Under the pieces are notes generated by a model that saw only the letters and a program-made list of their open reading frames with translations, searched no databases and had not been told where the DNA came from. Shown here piece by piece: positions 32,353 to 38,465 of a stretch of DNA of 38,560 nt; positions within the stretch are counted from its first letter, which is position 1, and every line of letters begins with the position of its first letter. Source of the DNA: Bradyrhizobium sp. 132 (GTDB lineage Bacteria > Pseudomonadota > Alphaproteobacteria > Rhizobiales > Xanthobacteraceae). The position numbers and the translations under genes were made by a program. The DNA lies in assembly GCF_023074185.1 (NCBI RefSeq), contig NZ_JADPKY010000123.1:1-38560 (forward strand), written 5' to 3'.

Positions 32353-33114
32353 TCAATTAGCGACAAAGGGCCCGAGCGTTTCGCCGATGTCGTGGCGGAT
32401 CACGAGGTCGGCGATATCGTCCTGCTCGGTCGGCTCCCGGTTGATGATCACCAGACGTGCACCTGATCTCTTCGCCATCATCGGAAAGCCCGCGGCCGGC
32501 CATACCACCAGCGAGGAACCGGTCGCGATGAAGAGGTCGCAGGCTTGCGACAGCGCGGTCGCACGCTGCATTTCGTCCTCGGGCATCATCTGGCCGAAGG
32601 AGATCGTGGCAGTCTTCACCGGCTCGTCGCACGCGGTGCAGTTGGGCGCGGCGCCCGCCTCGTCGAAGCGGAGCTTCACCCAGTCGAGCGGATAGGCCTG
32701 CCCGCACCCGATGCAGCGCGCATACGTGGTGTTGCCGTGAAGTTCGATCACGTGCTCTGCGGCGAAGCCCGAGGCCTGGTGCAGATTGTCGATATTCTGG
32801 GTGATGATCGCGGGAACCTTGCCGGCGCGGTAGAGCGAGGCGAGCGCGCGATGGCCGCGGCCAGGCTTGGCGGCCGCGAAGACCTCCTCCATCGCAAAGC
32901 GCCGGCGCCAGGATTCGTCACGCGCCTCCGGGCTGGCGACGAACTCATCGAACGGGATCGGACGGTTGCGCGTCCAAATTCCGCCCGGCGAGCGGAAGTC
33001 GGGGATGCCGCATTCGGTCGAGATGCCGGCGCCGGTGAACGGCACGATCCGTTCGGCCTCGGCGATCATGTCGCCGAGACGTTCGACGCCGCTGCGAATA
33101 TCCGATGCAATCAA
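32353..33114 (-). CDS. NAD-dependent protein deacylase (sirtuin, CobB-type)
   Basis: 253 residues (MIASDIRSGVERLGDMIAEA). Sir2 signatures: VPFTGAGISTECGIPDFRSP, ITQNIDNLHQASG, the catalytic His in VIELHGNTTYARCIGCG, a four-Cys zinc site (CIGC ... CTAC), and IATGSSLVVWPAAGFP. It removes acetyl or longer acyl groups from lysines with NAD+; candidates are acyl-CoA synthetases, but no target gene adjoins. Upstream it has an unusual T-rich repeat (33126-33188). Called a class II/III sirtuin without gene symbol since paralogues are common. Confidence 0.93.
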   Translation of the reverse strand: MIASDIRSGVERLGDMIAEAERIVPFTGAGISTECGIPDFRSPGGIWTRNRPIPFDEFVASPEARDESWRRRFAMEEVFAAAKPGRGHRALASLYRAGKVPAIITQNIDNLHQASGFAAEHVIELHGNTTYARCIGCGQAYPLDWVKLRFDEAGAAPNCTACDEPVKTATISFGQMMPEDEMQRATALSQACDLFIATGSSLVVWPAAGFPMMAKRSGARLVIINREPTEQDDIADLVIRHDIGETLGPFVAN

Positions 33115-33125
33115 CGCCGCCTCCC

Positions 33126-33188
33126 GTTTGTTTTGCCTTTTTGTTTTGCCGGTTTGTTTTACTGATTAATTTTGCTGATTTGTTTTGC
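33126..33188. repeat. T-rich short repeats upstream of the sirtuin gene
   Basis: Five near copies of TTTGTTTTGCC/TTTGTTTTACT-type units in 63 bases (TTTGTTTTGCC, TTTTTGTTTTGCC, GGTTTGTTTTAC, ATTTTGC, ATTTGTTTTGCG). On the minus strand it is an A-rich leader with repeated GCAAAACAAA, immediately before the sirtuin ATG at 33114. It could be a slippage or promoter region (UP-element-like), and is very unlike the GC-rich genome. The following 200 bases up to 33386 show nothing else I can support. Confidence 0.6.
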
Positions 33189-33386
33189 GCTAGCTGCAAT
33201 GTGCGCAAGCGACAAGACTGTTGACGCTCTTATCCACTGCCCCGCAAGCGTGGTCGGCAATTCTTTCCGCCCTTCGCATATCACAATCCTGCAATGCCTC
33301 CTCCCCATTGACGCCCCAATCAGAAGCGCCAATGCATATGTTGACGCGACTCAACGCGATTGCGGCGGCAGTGCTTGAGTTCAGGA

Positions 33387-33411
33387 GTGTACACATACTC
33401 TACGTGTAGAG
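33387..33411 (+). promoter_or_regulatory. Adjoining palindromes before a small gene
   Basis: GTGTACAC (33387-33394) and CTCTAC-GT-GTAGAG (33398-33411) are two perfect dyads, the second overlapping the ribosome site (GAGGGGA) of the gene at 33422. A repressor operator or an RNA hairpin blocking translation both fit. Confidence 0.5.
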
Positions 33412-33421
33412 GGGATTTGAC

Positions 33422-33586
33422 ATGACCGAGGACGAACAACGCAAAATCCGCGAACGCGAAGAGATCGCCGCCCGTGTCGCCGCCTTCCGTGCCACGCAGG
33501 AAAAATTCAAGCGCGAGCGTGAAGAGTATTTCGTGTCGACGCTCGACAATGCCCGCAAGGTGGAGCGGCCCTCGCTCTGGCCGTAA
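33422..33586 (+). CDS. 54-residue helical protein
   Basis: MTEDEQRKIREREEIAARVA, then FRATQEKFKREREEYFVSTL and RKVERPSLWP. GAGGGGA lies 8 bases upstream. An almost pure charged helix with a Pro-Trp end, of a type common in Bradyrhizobium. A terminator follows 25 bases after the stop. Function unknown. Confidence 0.75.
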   Translation: MTEDEQRKIREREEIAARVAAFRATQEKFKREREEYFVSTLDNARKVERPSLWP

Positions 33587-33611
33587 GACACCAGATCACC
33601 ATCCATGAAAA

Positions 33612-33640
33612 AAGCCCGGAGCATTGCCCCGGGCTTTTCA
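33612..33640. terminator. Bidirectional terminator
   Basis: AAAAGCCCGG, 9-base loop, CCGGGCTTTT. A/T on both sides lets it end the plus-strand 54-residue gene and the minus-strand Gly/Tyr-rich gene. Confidence 0.9.
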
Positions 33641-33653
33641 TTTGGTCCAGCCG

Positions 33654-33953
33654 TCACCAGTGACGGTAATAATGGTGGCGGCGATAGTACGGTCCACCGC
33701 CATAATAGGCGTACGGGCCAGGGCCGTAACCATAGGCCGGGCGACCATAGTAGCCATACCCCGGGCCGTAGCCGTAGCCATAGCCATAAGGATGGGACGC
33801 TGCGACAGCGCCCGCGGTGATAGCGCCGGCAGCCAAGCCAAACGCGAGGCCCGGGCCGATGCCGCGACCACGCGCCTCGGCGGGCGCAGGCGCAGCAATC
33901 GCGGTCACGCCGACGGCCGCAACGGTAGCCAAAATTGCCAATGTCTTCTTCAT
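33654..33953 (-). CDS. Secreted Gly/Tyr/Pro-rich small protein
   Basis: 99 residues from ATG 33953 with GGAGGAG upstream. Signal peptide MKKTLAILATVAAVGVTAIA, cleaved near PAEA; then a small Gly/Ala region (GPGLAFGLAAGAITAGAVAA) and a GYGYGYGPGYGYYG-type repeat tail, ending HHYYRHW. Such tails are found in surface or matrix proteins; the His/Tyr end might bind metal. Convergent with the 54-residue gene across a shared terminator. Upstream is a GCAAC-N16-CGTT box, one base off the sigma-EcfG consensus. Confidence 0.75.
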   Translation of the reverse strand: MKKTLAILATVAAVGVTAIAAPAPAEARGRGIGPGLAFGLAAGAITAGAVAASHPYGYGYGYGPGYGYYGRPAYGYGPGPYAYYGGGPYYRRHHYYRHW

Positions 33954-34235
33954 GATCTCCTCCGTGATATTCGCCGAGGCAACGCCGCCGCCGCGCGATG
34001 GTTGCGCGCAGGCTGCGGAACTCAGCGCCGTCAAAAAGTTACGAAACGAGGGGAACGAAATCGATCGGGCGCGATTGCACCTGCAAGTGCGGAAGCCTCC
34101 GCTATCCGGTTGAGGCAACAGCACGAAGACCCCCGTCAGTATCTTCGCGATGCTGGCGGGGTTTTCAGTTTCACGGGAGGCAAATGGCAGCGGACGATCA
34201 TTGCTGCCAAGGGGCGGATGATCGAGGAGGAAAAA

Positions 34236-34466
34236 ATGCCAATATCCGCGCTGCTGGCCCGAATTCGCAGGCTTCTTCCCGGATCCGGCAACGAGCATTA
34301 CGACGAGATCGTCCGCAATTTCGGTGTCGGCACGCTGCGTCCGCCGCCGACGCCAATGAGCGACGGCGAGCTGGCGCGGGCCATTGCCGAGTTTCTGAAA
34401 GAGACACCGTCGAGCTCATCCGTGGCGACCCTAGGCCGGCGGATCGACCCCTCCTCGCCGCTCTGA
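34236..34466 (+). CDS. 76-residue unknown protein
   Basis: ATG 34236 follows GAGGAGG. MPISALLARIRRLLPGSGNE, then YDEIVRNFGVGTLRPPPTPM and AEFLKETPSSSSVATLGRR. Soluble; the frame is open upstream but not protein-like, so the RBS decides the start. No family recognised. Confidence 0.65.
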   Translation: MPISALLARIRRLLPGSGNEHYDEIVRNFGVGTLRPPPTPMSDGELARAIAEFLKETPSSSSVATLGRRIDPSSPL

Positions 34467-34498
34467 CGCCACTCTCGAACGGGAACTCTCGCAGGCCG

Positions 34499-34523
34499 GG
34501 AACGGGGGGCGCATACGCACGTT
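34499..34523 (+). promoter_or_regulatory. Sigma-EcfG-type promoter (GGAAC-N16-CGTT)
   Basis: GGAAC 34499-34503, 16 bases, CGTT 34520-34523. Exact consensus. It points at the 35-residue gene whose AGGAGA and ATG (34553) follow at the right distance for a 20-25-base leader. Confidence 0.75.
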
Positions 34524-34552
34524 GAGCTTGCCTTCACGACAGGAGACACGAC

Positions 34553-34660
34553 ATGCCCGTTTGGCTTGAAGTTCTAGTCAACCTGTCCGGCTATGCCGGC
34601 TTCGTGGCGCTCGCAAACCGCGGTGTCGCGTATCCGGATAGTTCCGTCGACGAGCGCTAG
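34553..34660 (+). CDS. 35-residue protein from a sigma-EcfG-type promoter
   Basis: MPVWLEVLVNLSGYAGFVAL, then a short polar tail ANRGVAYPDSSVDER. AGGAGA sits 7 bases before the ATG. The N-terminal half is hydrophobic enough for a membrane association. Its TAG overlaps the stop of the convergent minus-strand gene (CTAG). Promoter, RBS and size together support a genuine stress-induced micro-protein. Confidence 0.6.
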   Translation: MPVWLEVLVNLSGYAGFVALANRGVAYPDSSVDER

Positions 34661-34854
34661 TTGGCGTGCGGCGCCTGGCCTGCCGTGCGCATCAGCCTGT
34701 CGGCCTTGACCGCGACGCGCGTGTCTTCGAGCTGCGGGCGCAGCGAGAAGCTGATCACCACGAAAGCGAGACAGAACAGCGTGCCGACGATGGCGATGCG
34801 CCGGTAGGTGTGGCGGTCGCCTTGATAAAAGGACGGTTCTGAAAATGGTGTCAT
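34657..34854 (-). CDS. 65-residue single-helix membrane protein
   Basis: ATG 34854 (MTPFSEPSFYQGDRHTYRRI); the upstream part is less likely. One membrane helix AIVGTLFCLAFVVISFSLRP, then a tail VKADRLMRTAGQAPHAN. Upstream on the other strand, TTCTTGGCAAA is repeated twice (34866-34890). Overlaps the stop of the 35-residue gene. Function unknown. Confidence 0.7.
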   Translation of the reverse strand: MTPFSEPSFYQGDRHTYRRIAIVGTLFCLAFVVISFSLRPQLEDTRVAVKADRLMRTAGQAPHAN

Positions 34855-35017
34855 GAATTCGTTCTTGGCAAAATTGGTTCTTGGCAAAGTCGTTGCCTGT
34901 CTTCGCCGGACAGACCTATCCCAAGTAGAGGCAAGCGCAACGCGATTGGGTTTTTAACCTACCGAATAGGGTTATCGGCTTTCCGGCAAGCTTCCGTTAG
35001 GAGTTTGCGAAGCGTCT

Positions 35018-35398
35018 TTAGAACTCGGCGAGCCGCTTCAAGCTGGCGCGAAACCCGAGGCTGCGATGGCCTGCGACCAGCACGGTGCCGAACACCTCGG
35101 CCGCGTCGTCGCTGAACGTCCCGGAGAAGCCGCTCGTCGCCTCCTCGCCGCCGAACAGCGGCCGGGTGAGGCCATCGGCGAACGGCGTATGCTGGTTGGT
35201 GGCAAGCTCGCCCTTCCAAGTGCCGTCCTTCGAAGAGTCGTTCTTCGACGTGCCGCGGCCGATCGTGTAGGAGCCGCGCGACCAGAAGTAAGGGCCGCCA
35301 CCGAGCAGCAGGCCGTCCCGCAAGATCAGCACGCCGCTGTCGCGGCCCTTTACGCCGTCGAGCATGTGGATGTGGATGGAATAAAGCCCGTTCTTCAT
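35018..35398 (-). CDS. GrlR-like regulatory-domain protein
   Basis: 126 residues from ATG 35398 (MKNGLYSIHIHMLDGVKGRD). The pattern GVLILRDGLLLGGGPYFWS, GSYTIGRG, HTPFADGLTRPLFGGEEATS and GFSGTFSDDAAEVFGTVLVA is that of the GrlR beta-barrel family, whose E. coli member sequesters the T3SS activator GrlA. In Bradyrhizobium it occurs without GrlA, so function is open. The segment SKNDSSKDG between GRGT and TWKGEL looks like an extra 9-residue insertion flanked by GGCAC repeats in the DNA. Confidence 0.8.
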   Translation of the reverse strand: MKNGLYSIHIHMLDGVKGRDSGVLILRDGLLLGGGPYFWSRGSYTIGRGTSKNDSSKDGTWKGELATNQHTPFADGLTRPLFGGEEATSGFSGTFSDDAAEVFGTVLVAGHRSLGFRASLKRLAEF

Positions 35399-35507
35399 GT
35401 TGCGTCCGCCGCGGGAGCAACGATAGCGCCGGACACGGAGAGCGTCGAGACGATGATGAGACGATTCGCGCGTTTGCCGACCGGCTTTGTTCCAGCTTCG
35501 CCTGCCT

Positions 35508-35568
35508 TTCGTTCTCAAAGAACGAATCGGAATAGACGAAACCACGCGAAGCAACCCTTAACAATTCG
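35508..35568 (+). repeat. Dispersed hairpin repeat, copy B
   Basis: TTCGTTC-TCAAA-GAACGAA (perfect 7-bp stem), ATCGGA, then about 25 bases and CCTTAACAATTCG. Shares hairpin and 3' box with copies A (11789) and C (35882). Confidence 0.65.
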
Positions 35569-35609
35569 TTTGCACGCGAACGAGCGCACCATCGCAAACG
35601 AGCGCTCGA

Positions 35610-35747
35610 TCACATCGTGTCGTCTGATGTCGATCGCGGCGACGCCTGCGGCACCGACGACCTGCCTTTGCGCAAGCGCGGATGCCGATCGTACCAAAAC
35701 ACTTTTGCGATCTCGGCGAACATCTCGAGAAACCAGCACGCATCCAT
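35610..35747 (-). CDS. 45-residue unknown protein (weak call)
   Basis: ATG 35747 with AGGGAGA upstream. MDACWFLEMFAEIAKVFWYD, an amphipathic aromatic helix, then a basic tail RHPRLRKGRSSVP. Lies between repeat copies B and C. Ribosome site and composition support it; no family known. Confidence 0.45.
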   Translation of the reverse strand: MDACWFLEMFAEIAKVFWYDRHPRLRKGRSSVPQASPRSTSDDTM

Positions 35748-35881
35748 GTCGCGTCTCCCTCGCCTCATCTTGTAACGAGGACGCAAGGACGGGACTGTGC
35801 GAAGCATCCCGCCGGCTCGGCTTGGAGACGCGTGTCCCGCATCGATACAGAAGCCACGGCTTGTTCTGCATCCGACTCCAT

Positions 35882-35940
35882 TTCGTTCGCAAAGAACGAA
35901 TCGGAGTCGAGAAAATCAGCGCAAAACGATTCCTAACGAT
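35882..35940 (+). repeat. Dispersed hairpin repeat, copy C
   Basis: TTCGTTC-GCAAA-GAACGAA, ATCGGAGTCGAG, then AAACGATTCCTAACGATC. Closest to copy B 370 bases away; copy A is 24 kb away. Confidence 0.65.
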
Positions 35941-35991
35941 CAGTGAAGTCGGGCGCAGTCGCCCGTGATCAGCGAAATAGCGCGAAGCTCG

Positions 35992-36144
35992 TCACGCCGC
36001 TCGCTTCGCCGAATCCTTCTCCGAAAACTCCTTCTCCGAAAAGCAGTCGAGGATCTGGATGCGGAGCTCTTCCGCGGCCGGGCCCTCGAGCTTCCTGAGC
36101 TGATTCCAGAGCCTGATCACTTCGCGTTGTTTCTCGACAGTCAT
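35992..36144 (-). CDS. 50-residue helical protein with a LexA-type box
   Basis: ATG 36144 with an excellent GGAGGT 8 bases before it. MTVEKQREVIRLWNQLRKLE, then GPAAEELRIQILDCFSEKEF and SEKDSAKRAA, with a small EKEFSEKD repetition. Likely a small soluble helical protein. A perfect GAAC-N7-GAAC LexA site lies 31 bases upstream, suggesting SOS control. No family recognised. Confidence 0.75.
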   Translation of the reverse strand: MTVEKQREVIRLWNQLRKLEGPAAEELRIQILDCFSEKEFSEKDSAKRAA

Positions 36145-36174
36145 GGGCACACCTCCAAAAGAGATGAGTCACTA

Positions 36175-36189
36175 GAACAAAATAAGAAC
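36175..36189 (-). promoter_or_regulatory. LexA/SOS box (GAAC-N7-GAAC)
   Basis: GAAC (36175-36178), AAAATAA, GAAC (36186-36189), equal to GTTC-N7-GTTC on the minus strand, the alphaproteobacterial LexA consensus. It lies in the promoter region of the 50-residue gene and overlaps an AT-rich stretch suited for a -10 box. Confidence 0.65.
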
Positions 36190-36339
36190 AAAAAGTCCAG
36201 TCCCCTCCCCGCGAAATTCGCCGGGCACATTGCCTTGAACCATCCATCGCGCTGGCGCGGTTGCTTTTTGGAGTTTCAACCTTAGGTTCGAGAGACGGCT
36301 GGCCAGGCGCTGAAATCCCAACGCCGTCAGCCACGAGAA

Positions 36340-36364
36340 CCCCGTGCGCGAGCGCGGGGTTTTT
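36340..36364 (+). terminator. GNRA-loop terminator
   Basis: CCCCGTGC-GCGA-GCGCGGGG followed by TTTTT. Strong. No plus-strand gene ends directly before it; very similar to the terminator at 12270. Confidence 0.8.
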
Positions 36365-36370
36365 CTTGCG

Positions 36371-36395
36371 GGAACGCAGTTCGGCCCTCCCCGTT
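36371..36395 (+). promoter_or_regulatory. Sigma-EcfG-type promoter (GGAAC-N16-CGTT)
   Basis: GGAAC 36371-36375, 16 bases, CGTT 36392-36395; exact match. It begins 7 bases after the preceding terminator and 24 bases before the GTG of the 75-residue gene. Confidence 0.75.
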
Positions 36396-36418
36396 ACACT
36401 CTCCGGAGCGAGGGGACC

Positions 36419-36646
36419 GTGATCAGAAAATACTACGCCGTCGAGGTGGTGCGTCAGATCGAGGAGACCGTGGAGATCATGGTCGAGGCGCCGGACGAGA
36501 CCAGTGCACACCATGCAGCGCTTGCGCACCTGAAGGCGCGCGGCTCCGAATATCAGTGGCTCAATCCCAAATGCGATTTCGTCGTCTGGCGCGAGCGCCA
36601 GGTCGATACGCCGGCGATCATCGACGTGTCGACAAAGCCGGAGTAG
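36419..36646 (+). CDS. 75-residue unknown protein, stress-promoter driven
   Basis: GTG start at 36419 with GAGGGGA before it; the longer frame from 36344 would begin upstream of the promoter and is excluded. MIRKYYAVEVVRQIEETVEI, then VEAPDETSAHHAALAHLKAR and NPKCDFVVWRERQVDTP. Alpha-beta, soluble; the repeated strand/helix pattern resembles small DUF-type proteins that occur with stress genes. Function unknown. Confidence 0.75.
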   Translation: MIRKYYAVEVVRQIEETVEIMVEAPDETSAHHAALAHLKARGSEYQWLNPKCDFVVWRERQVDTPAIIDVSTKPE

Positions 36647-36651
36647 CGGCC

Positions 36652-36675
36652 GGAACGTGTGTCCCGCTGCACGTT
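36652..36675 (+). promoter_or_regulatory. Sigma-EcfG-like box with 15-base spacer (weak)
   Basis: GGAAC 36652-36656, 15 bases, CGTT 36672-36675. One base short of the consensus spacing. A terminator lies about 60-90 bases downstream (36735-36765) with no frame between, so a short RNA is possible. Confidence 0.3.
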
Positions 36676-36734
36676 GTCCTGGCGAATTCAGTGGTGCTGG
36701 CGGCGTGTCGCGACGCGGCCGTCCAGCTCGAAGA

Positions 36735-36765
36735 GCCCCGGTCCGAAGGTCCGGGGTTTTTCTTT
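36735..36765 (+). terminator. Terminator after the 75-residue gene or a short RNA
   Basis: CCCCGGTCC, GAA, GGTCCGGGG with one T-T mismatch, then TTTTTCTTT. Ninety bases after the stop of the 75-residue gene. Confidence 0.8.
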
Positions 36766-36775
36766 GACGGCTCCG

Positions 36776-36952
36776 TCAGACCGGCAAATTGTCGGTCATC
36801 CCCGGCGGCACTTCGCCTTGCTTGCGCCGCTCGGCGAGCAGCTCCTTCTCGGCCTCGTACCAGAAGGTGTCCATCGTCCCCGCGGGCTCGCCGGCCTCTT
36901 TCCAGAGGTGATAGGCGCGGTTTCGAATCTCTTCCTCGCTTAAGCTGGCCAT
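36776..36952 (-). CDS. DUF2934 family protein
   Basis: 58 residues (MASLSEEEIRNRAYHLWKEA), start after GGAGG. I-R-x-R-A-Y-x-L-W-x-x-A-G-x-P, then DTFWYEAEKELLAERRKQGE is the typical DUF2934 sequence. Widespread in rhizobia, often in several copies, role unknown. Ends with a small Pro-rich tail. Confidence 0.9.
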   Translation of the reverse strand: MASLSEEEIRNRAYHLWKEAGEPAGTMDTFWYEAEKELLAERRKQGEVPPGMTDNLPV

Positions 36953-37090
36953 AGGGTTTCCTCCCTGTCGGAAGCAAAGCCTGACACAGCCCGAGAGTTC
37001 CTTCCAGCTCGCGCCATCACACGGCGCTCGTTGCGGCGCCTCGCGAAGCAAGCCGCCGCAACGAAAATGCCAGCGCCTTGGACGGCGCTC

Positions 37091-37137
37091 CTTTTAGACG
37101 GAGTGCTTTTTAGACGGAGTGCTCTTTAAACAGAGTC
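37091..37137. repeat. Three 15-16-bp units at the HU stop codon
   Basis: On the minus strand GACTCTGTTTAAAGAG, CACTCCGTCTAAAAAG and CACTCCGTCTAAAAG follow each other; the first contains the last codons and the TAA of the HU gene. A local duplication that keeps a TAA in each unit. Confidence 0.65.
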
Positions 37138-37422
37138 CTTGGCCACCTTCAGCGGCGAGGCCTTCACCGACTTGCTCGCCGGCTTCGCCGCGAACTGCAT
37201 CGGCTCCTTGGTGAAGGGATTGACGCCCATGCGGGCTTCGGTCGCAGGCTTGTTCACCACCGACATCTTCGCGAAGCCGGGAATGACGAACTCGCCGGAT
37301 TCGTTGAGCTCTTTGTAGCCAACCGTCGCCATGTACTCGATGACCGACTTCACGTCGTTCTTCGACAGCTGCGTGCCCTCGGCAATTGCATCAATCAATT
37401 GGGTCTTCGTCATCTTCGCCAT
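37126..37422 (-). CDS. HU-family DNA-binding protein
   Basis: 98 residues (MAKMTKTQLIDAIAEGTQLS). Histone-like fold: N-terminal helices (KNDVKSVIEYMATVGYKELN), then GEFVIPGFAKMSVVNKPATE, ARMGVNPFTKEPMQFAAKPA with the arm Pro (NPFT) that intercalates into DNA, and a Lys/Ala tail (SKSVKASPLKVAKDSV). AAGGAA lies before the ATG. Alphaproteobacteria have several such paralogues; this one has the extended basic C-terminus, so no symbol is given. Confidence 0.92.
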   Translation of the reverse strand: MAKMTKTQLIDAIAEGTQLSKNDVKSVIEYMATVGYKELNESGEFVIPGFAKMSVVNKPATEARMGVNPFTKEPMQFAAKPASKSVKASPLKVAKDSV

Positions 37423-37828
37423 GTCTGAATTTCCTTCTGTGCGCGCGAGCAGGCTTTGCTCAGGAGGCGGTCCGACCGCGCAACGCGCTTCTGATTCATG
37501 CCAACTTTCATGAAGTGACGGGGCTTAGAACCCATCGAGGCCTAAAACGCAAGCAGGGGTTCTGCGGGGGGCCCGGACGCCCCCGAAAAGATGCCGCAGC
37601 CAGCGCCGCTACTGGGTTGAACCATTCGCCGGCTGAGGCGTCTAACTCGTTGAAGTCCCCAAGCTTCACCCCATCAGAGAGCCCCGCCTTCCCCCAGGCG
37701 GGGCTTTCGCCTTTTCGGGACCGACCCGACCACGCCCATCAGGCCCGACCCGAGCTCTGCGCCCGAGCGACGCGGACTACCATCACAAGGCAGGTTCTCT
37801 TTTCAGGCCATCTCCTGCATAATGGGGC
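37423..37828. other. Intergenic stretch with an orphan terminator (possible short RNA)
   Basis: Over 400 bases without a supported gene. It holds the promoter of the HU gene on the minus strand and, at 37680-37715, a plus-strand terminator with nothing annotated before it. A 153-codon plus frame is Arg/Pro-rich and unlikely. A small RNA ending at 37710 is possible. Confidence 0.4.
37680..37715 (+). terminator. Strong plus-strand terminator, no upstream gene
   Basis: AGCCCCGCC, 8-base loop, GGCGGGGCT, then TTCGCCTTTT. A perfect 9-bp stem. Confidence 0.75.
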
Positions 37829-38014
37829 ATGGCAAAAACAAAAGTGACCTTCAAAACCGTCCGCATTGCAGACAACGACTGGAAAATCCTGGCGGATTAC
37901 CCGGGCAGCGAACAGCGCGAAATCAAGGGCTTCACCAGCAAGGCAGATGCCGACGACTGGATCAACGGAGATCGCAAGATCGCGTGGCTCCGCTCCCAGG
38001 GGTACGCCAAGTGA
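37829..38014 (+). CDS. 61-residue unknown protein, probably leaderless message
   Basis: MAKTKVTFKTVRIADNDWKI, then YPGSEQREIKGFTSKADADD and WINGDRKIAWLRSQGYAK. Small alpha-beta protein of a kind frequent in Bradyrhizobium. No Shine-Dalgarno precedes the ATG; instead TGCATAAT sits 6 bases upstream like a -10 box, so the transcript may begin at or next to the ATG. Confidence 0.7.
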   Translation: MAKTKVTFKTVRIADNDWKILADYPGSEQREIKGFTSKADADDWINGDRKIAWLRSQGYAK

Positions 38015-38162
38015 ACTGCGCATCAAGTGACCTGCGTATCAGGTGACCTGCCTCGCGGAGTCATCTCGTCGTGAAACCTGTGTCTGGGCATGCCCCGTTG
38101 AGACTTCAGTAACCTAACCCCGCCAAGCTCCTCGCAGTATCGTTGCGTTGGAGTACCCCACA

Positions 38163-38465
38163 GTGCTGGATTTTAACGAGCTGCGTGAACTCGCGGCTGA
38201 CGTTCGCGTGTTTGTCGACATTGCCGAAGACAAGGCCGAAGCGCTTCGCGCCGTCATCACGGCCTATGACGTGGTGCTGGCGATCTTCCCGTCCGAACAG
38301 GGCATGGGCCTCCACGTCATCAAGGGCGGCGAGATCCTGGACCAGATTGCAAAATCACGAACCCATGTGATGTACAGCCACACGGCCATCGCGGTTCCCG
38401 ACCTGGAGCACGCAGAGGTGCTCAAGCAACTGACGTCTCCCGTCACGCAACGGATCGCAGCCTAG
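38163..38465 (+). CDS. 100-residue unknown protein
   Basis: GTG 38163 with TTGGAG about 10 bases before it; a TTG at 38148 is the alternative. MLDFNELRELAADVRVFVDI, then AEALRAVITAYDVVLAIFPS and MGLHVIKGGEILDQIAKSRT. Soluble alpha-beta protein. Its TAG is directly before the end of an IS element, so the insertion may have trimmed its natural downstream region. No family recognised. Confidence 0.65.
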   Translation: MLDFNELRELAADVRVFVDIAEDKAEALRAVITAYDVVLAIFPSEQGMGLHVIKGGEILDQIAKSRTHVMYSHTAIAVPDLEHAEVLKQLTSPVTQRIAA

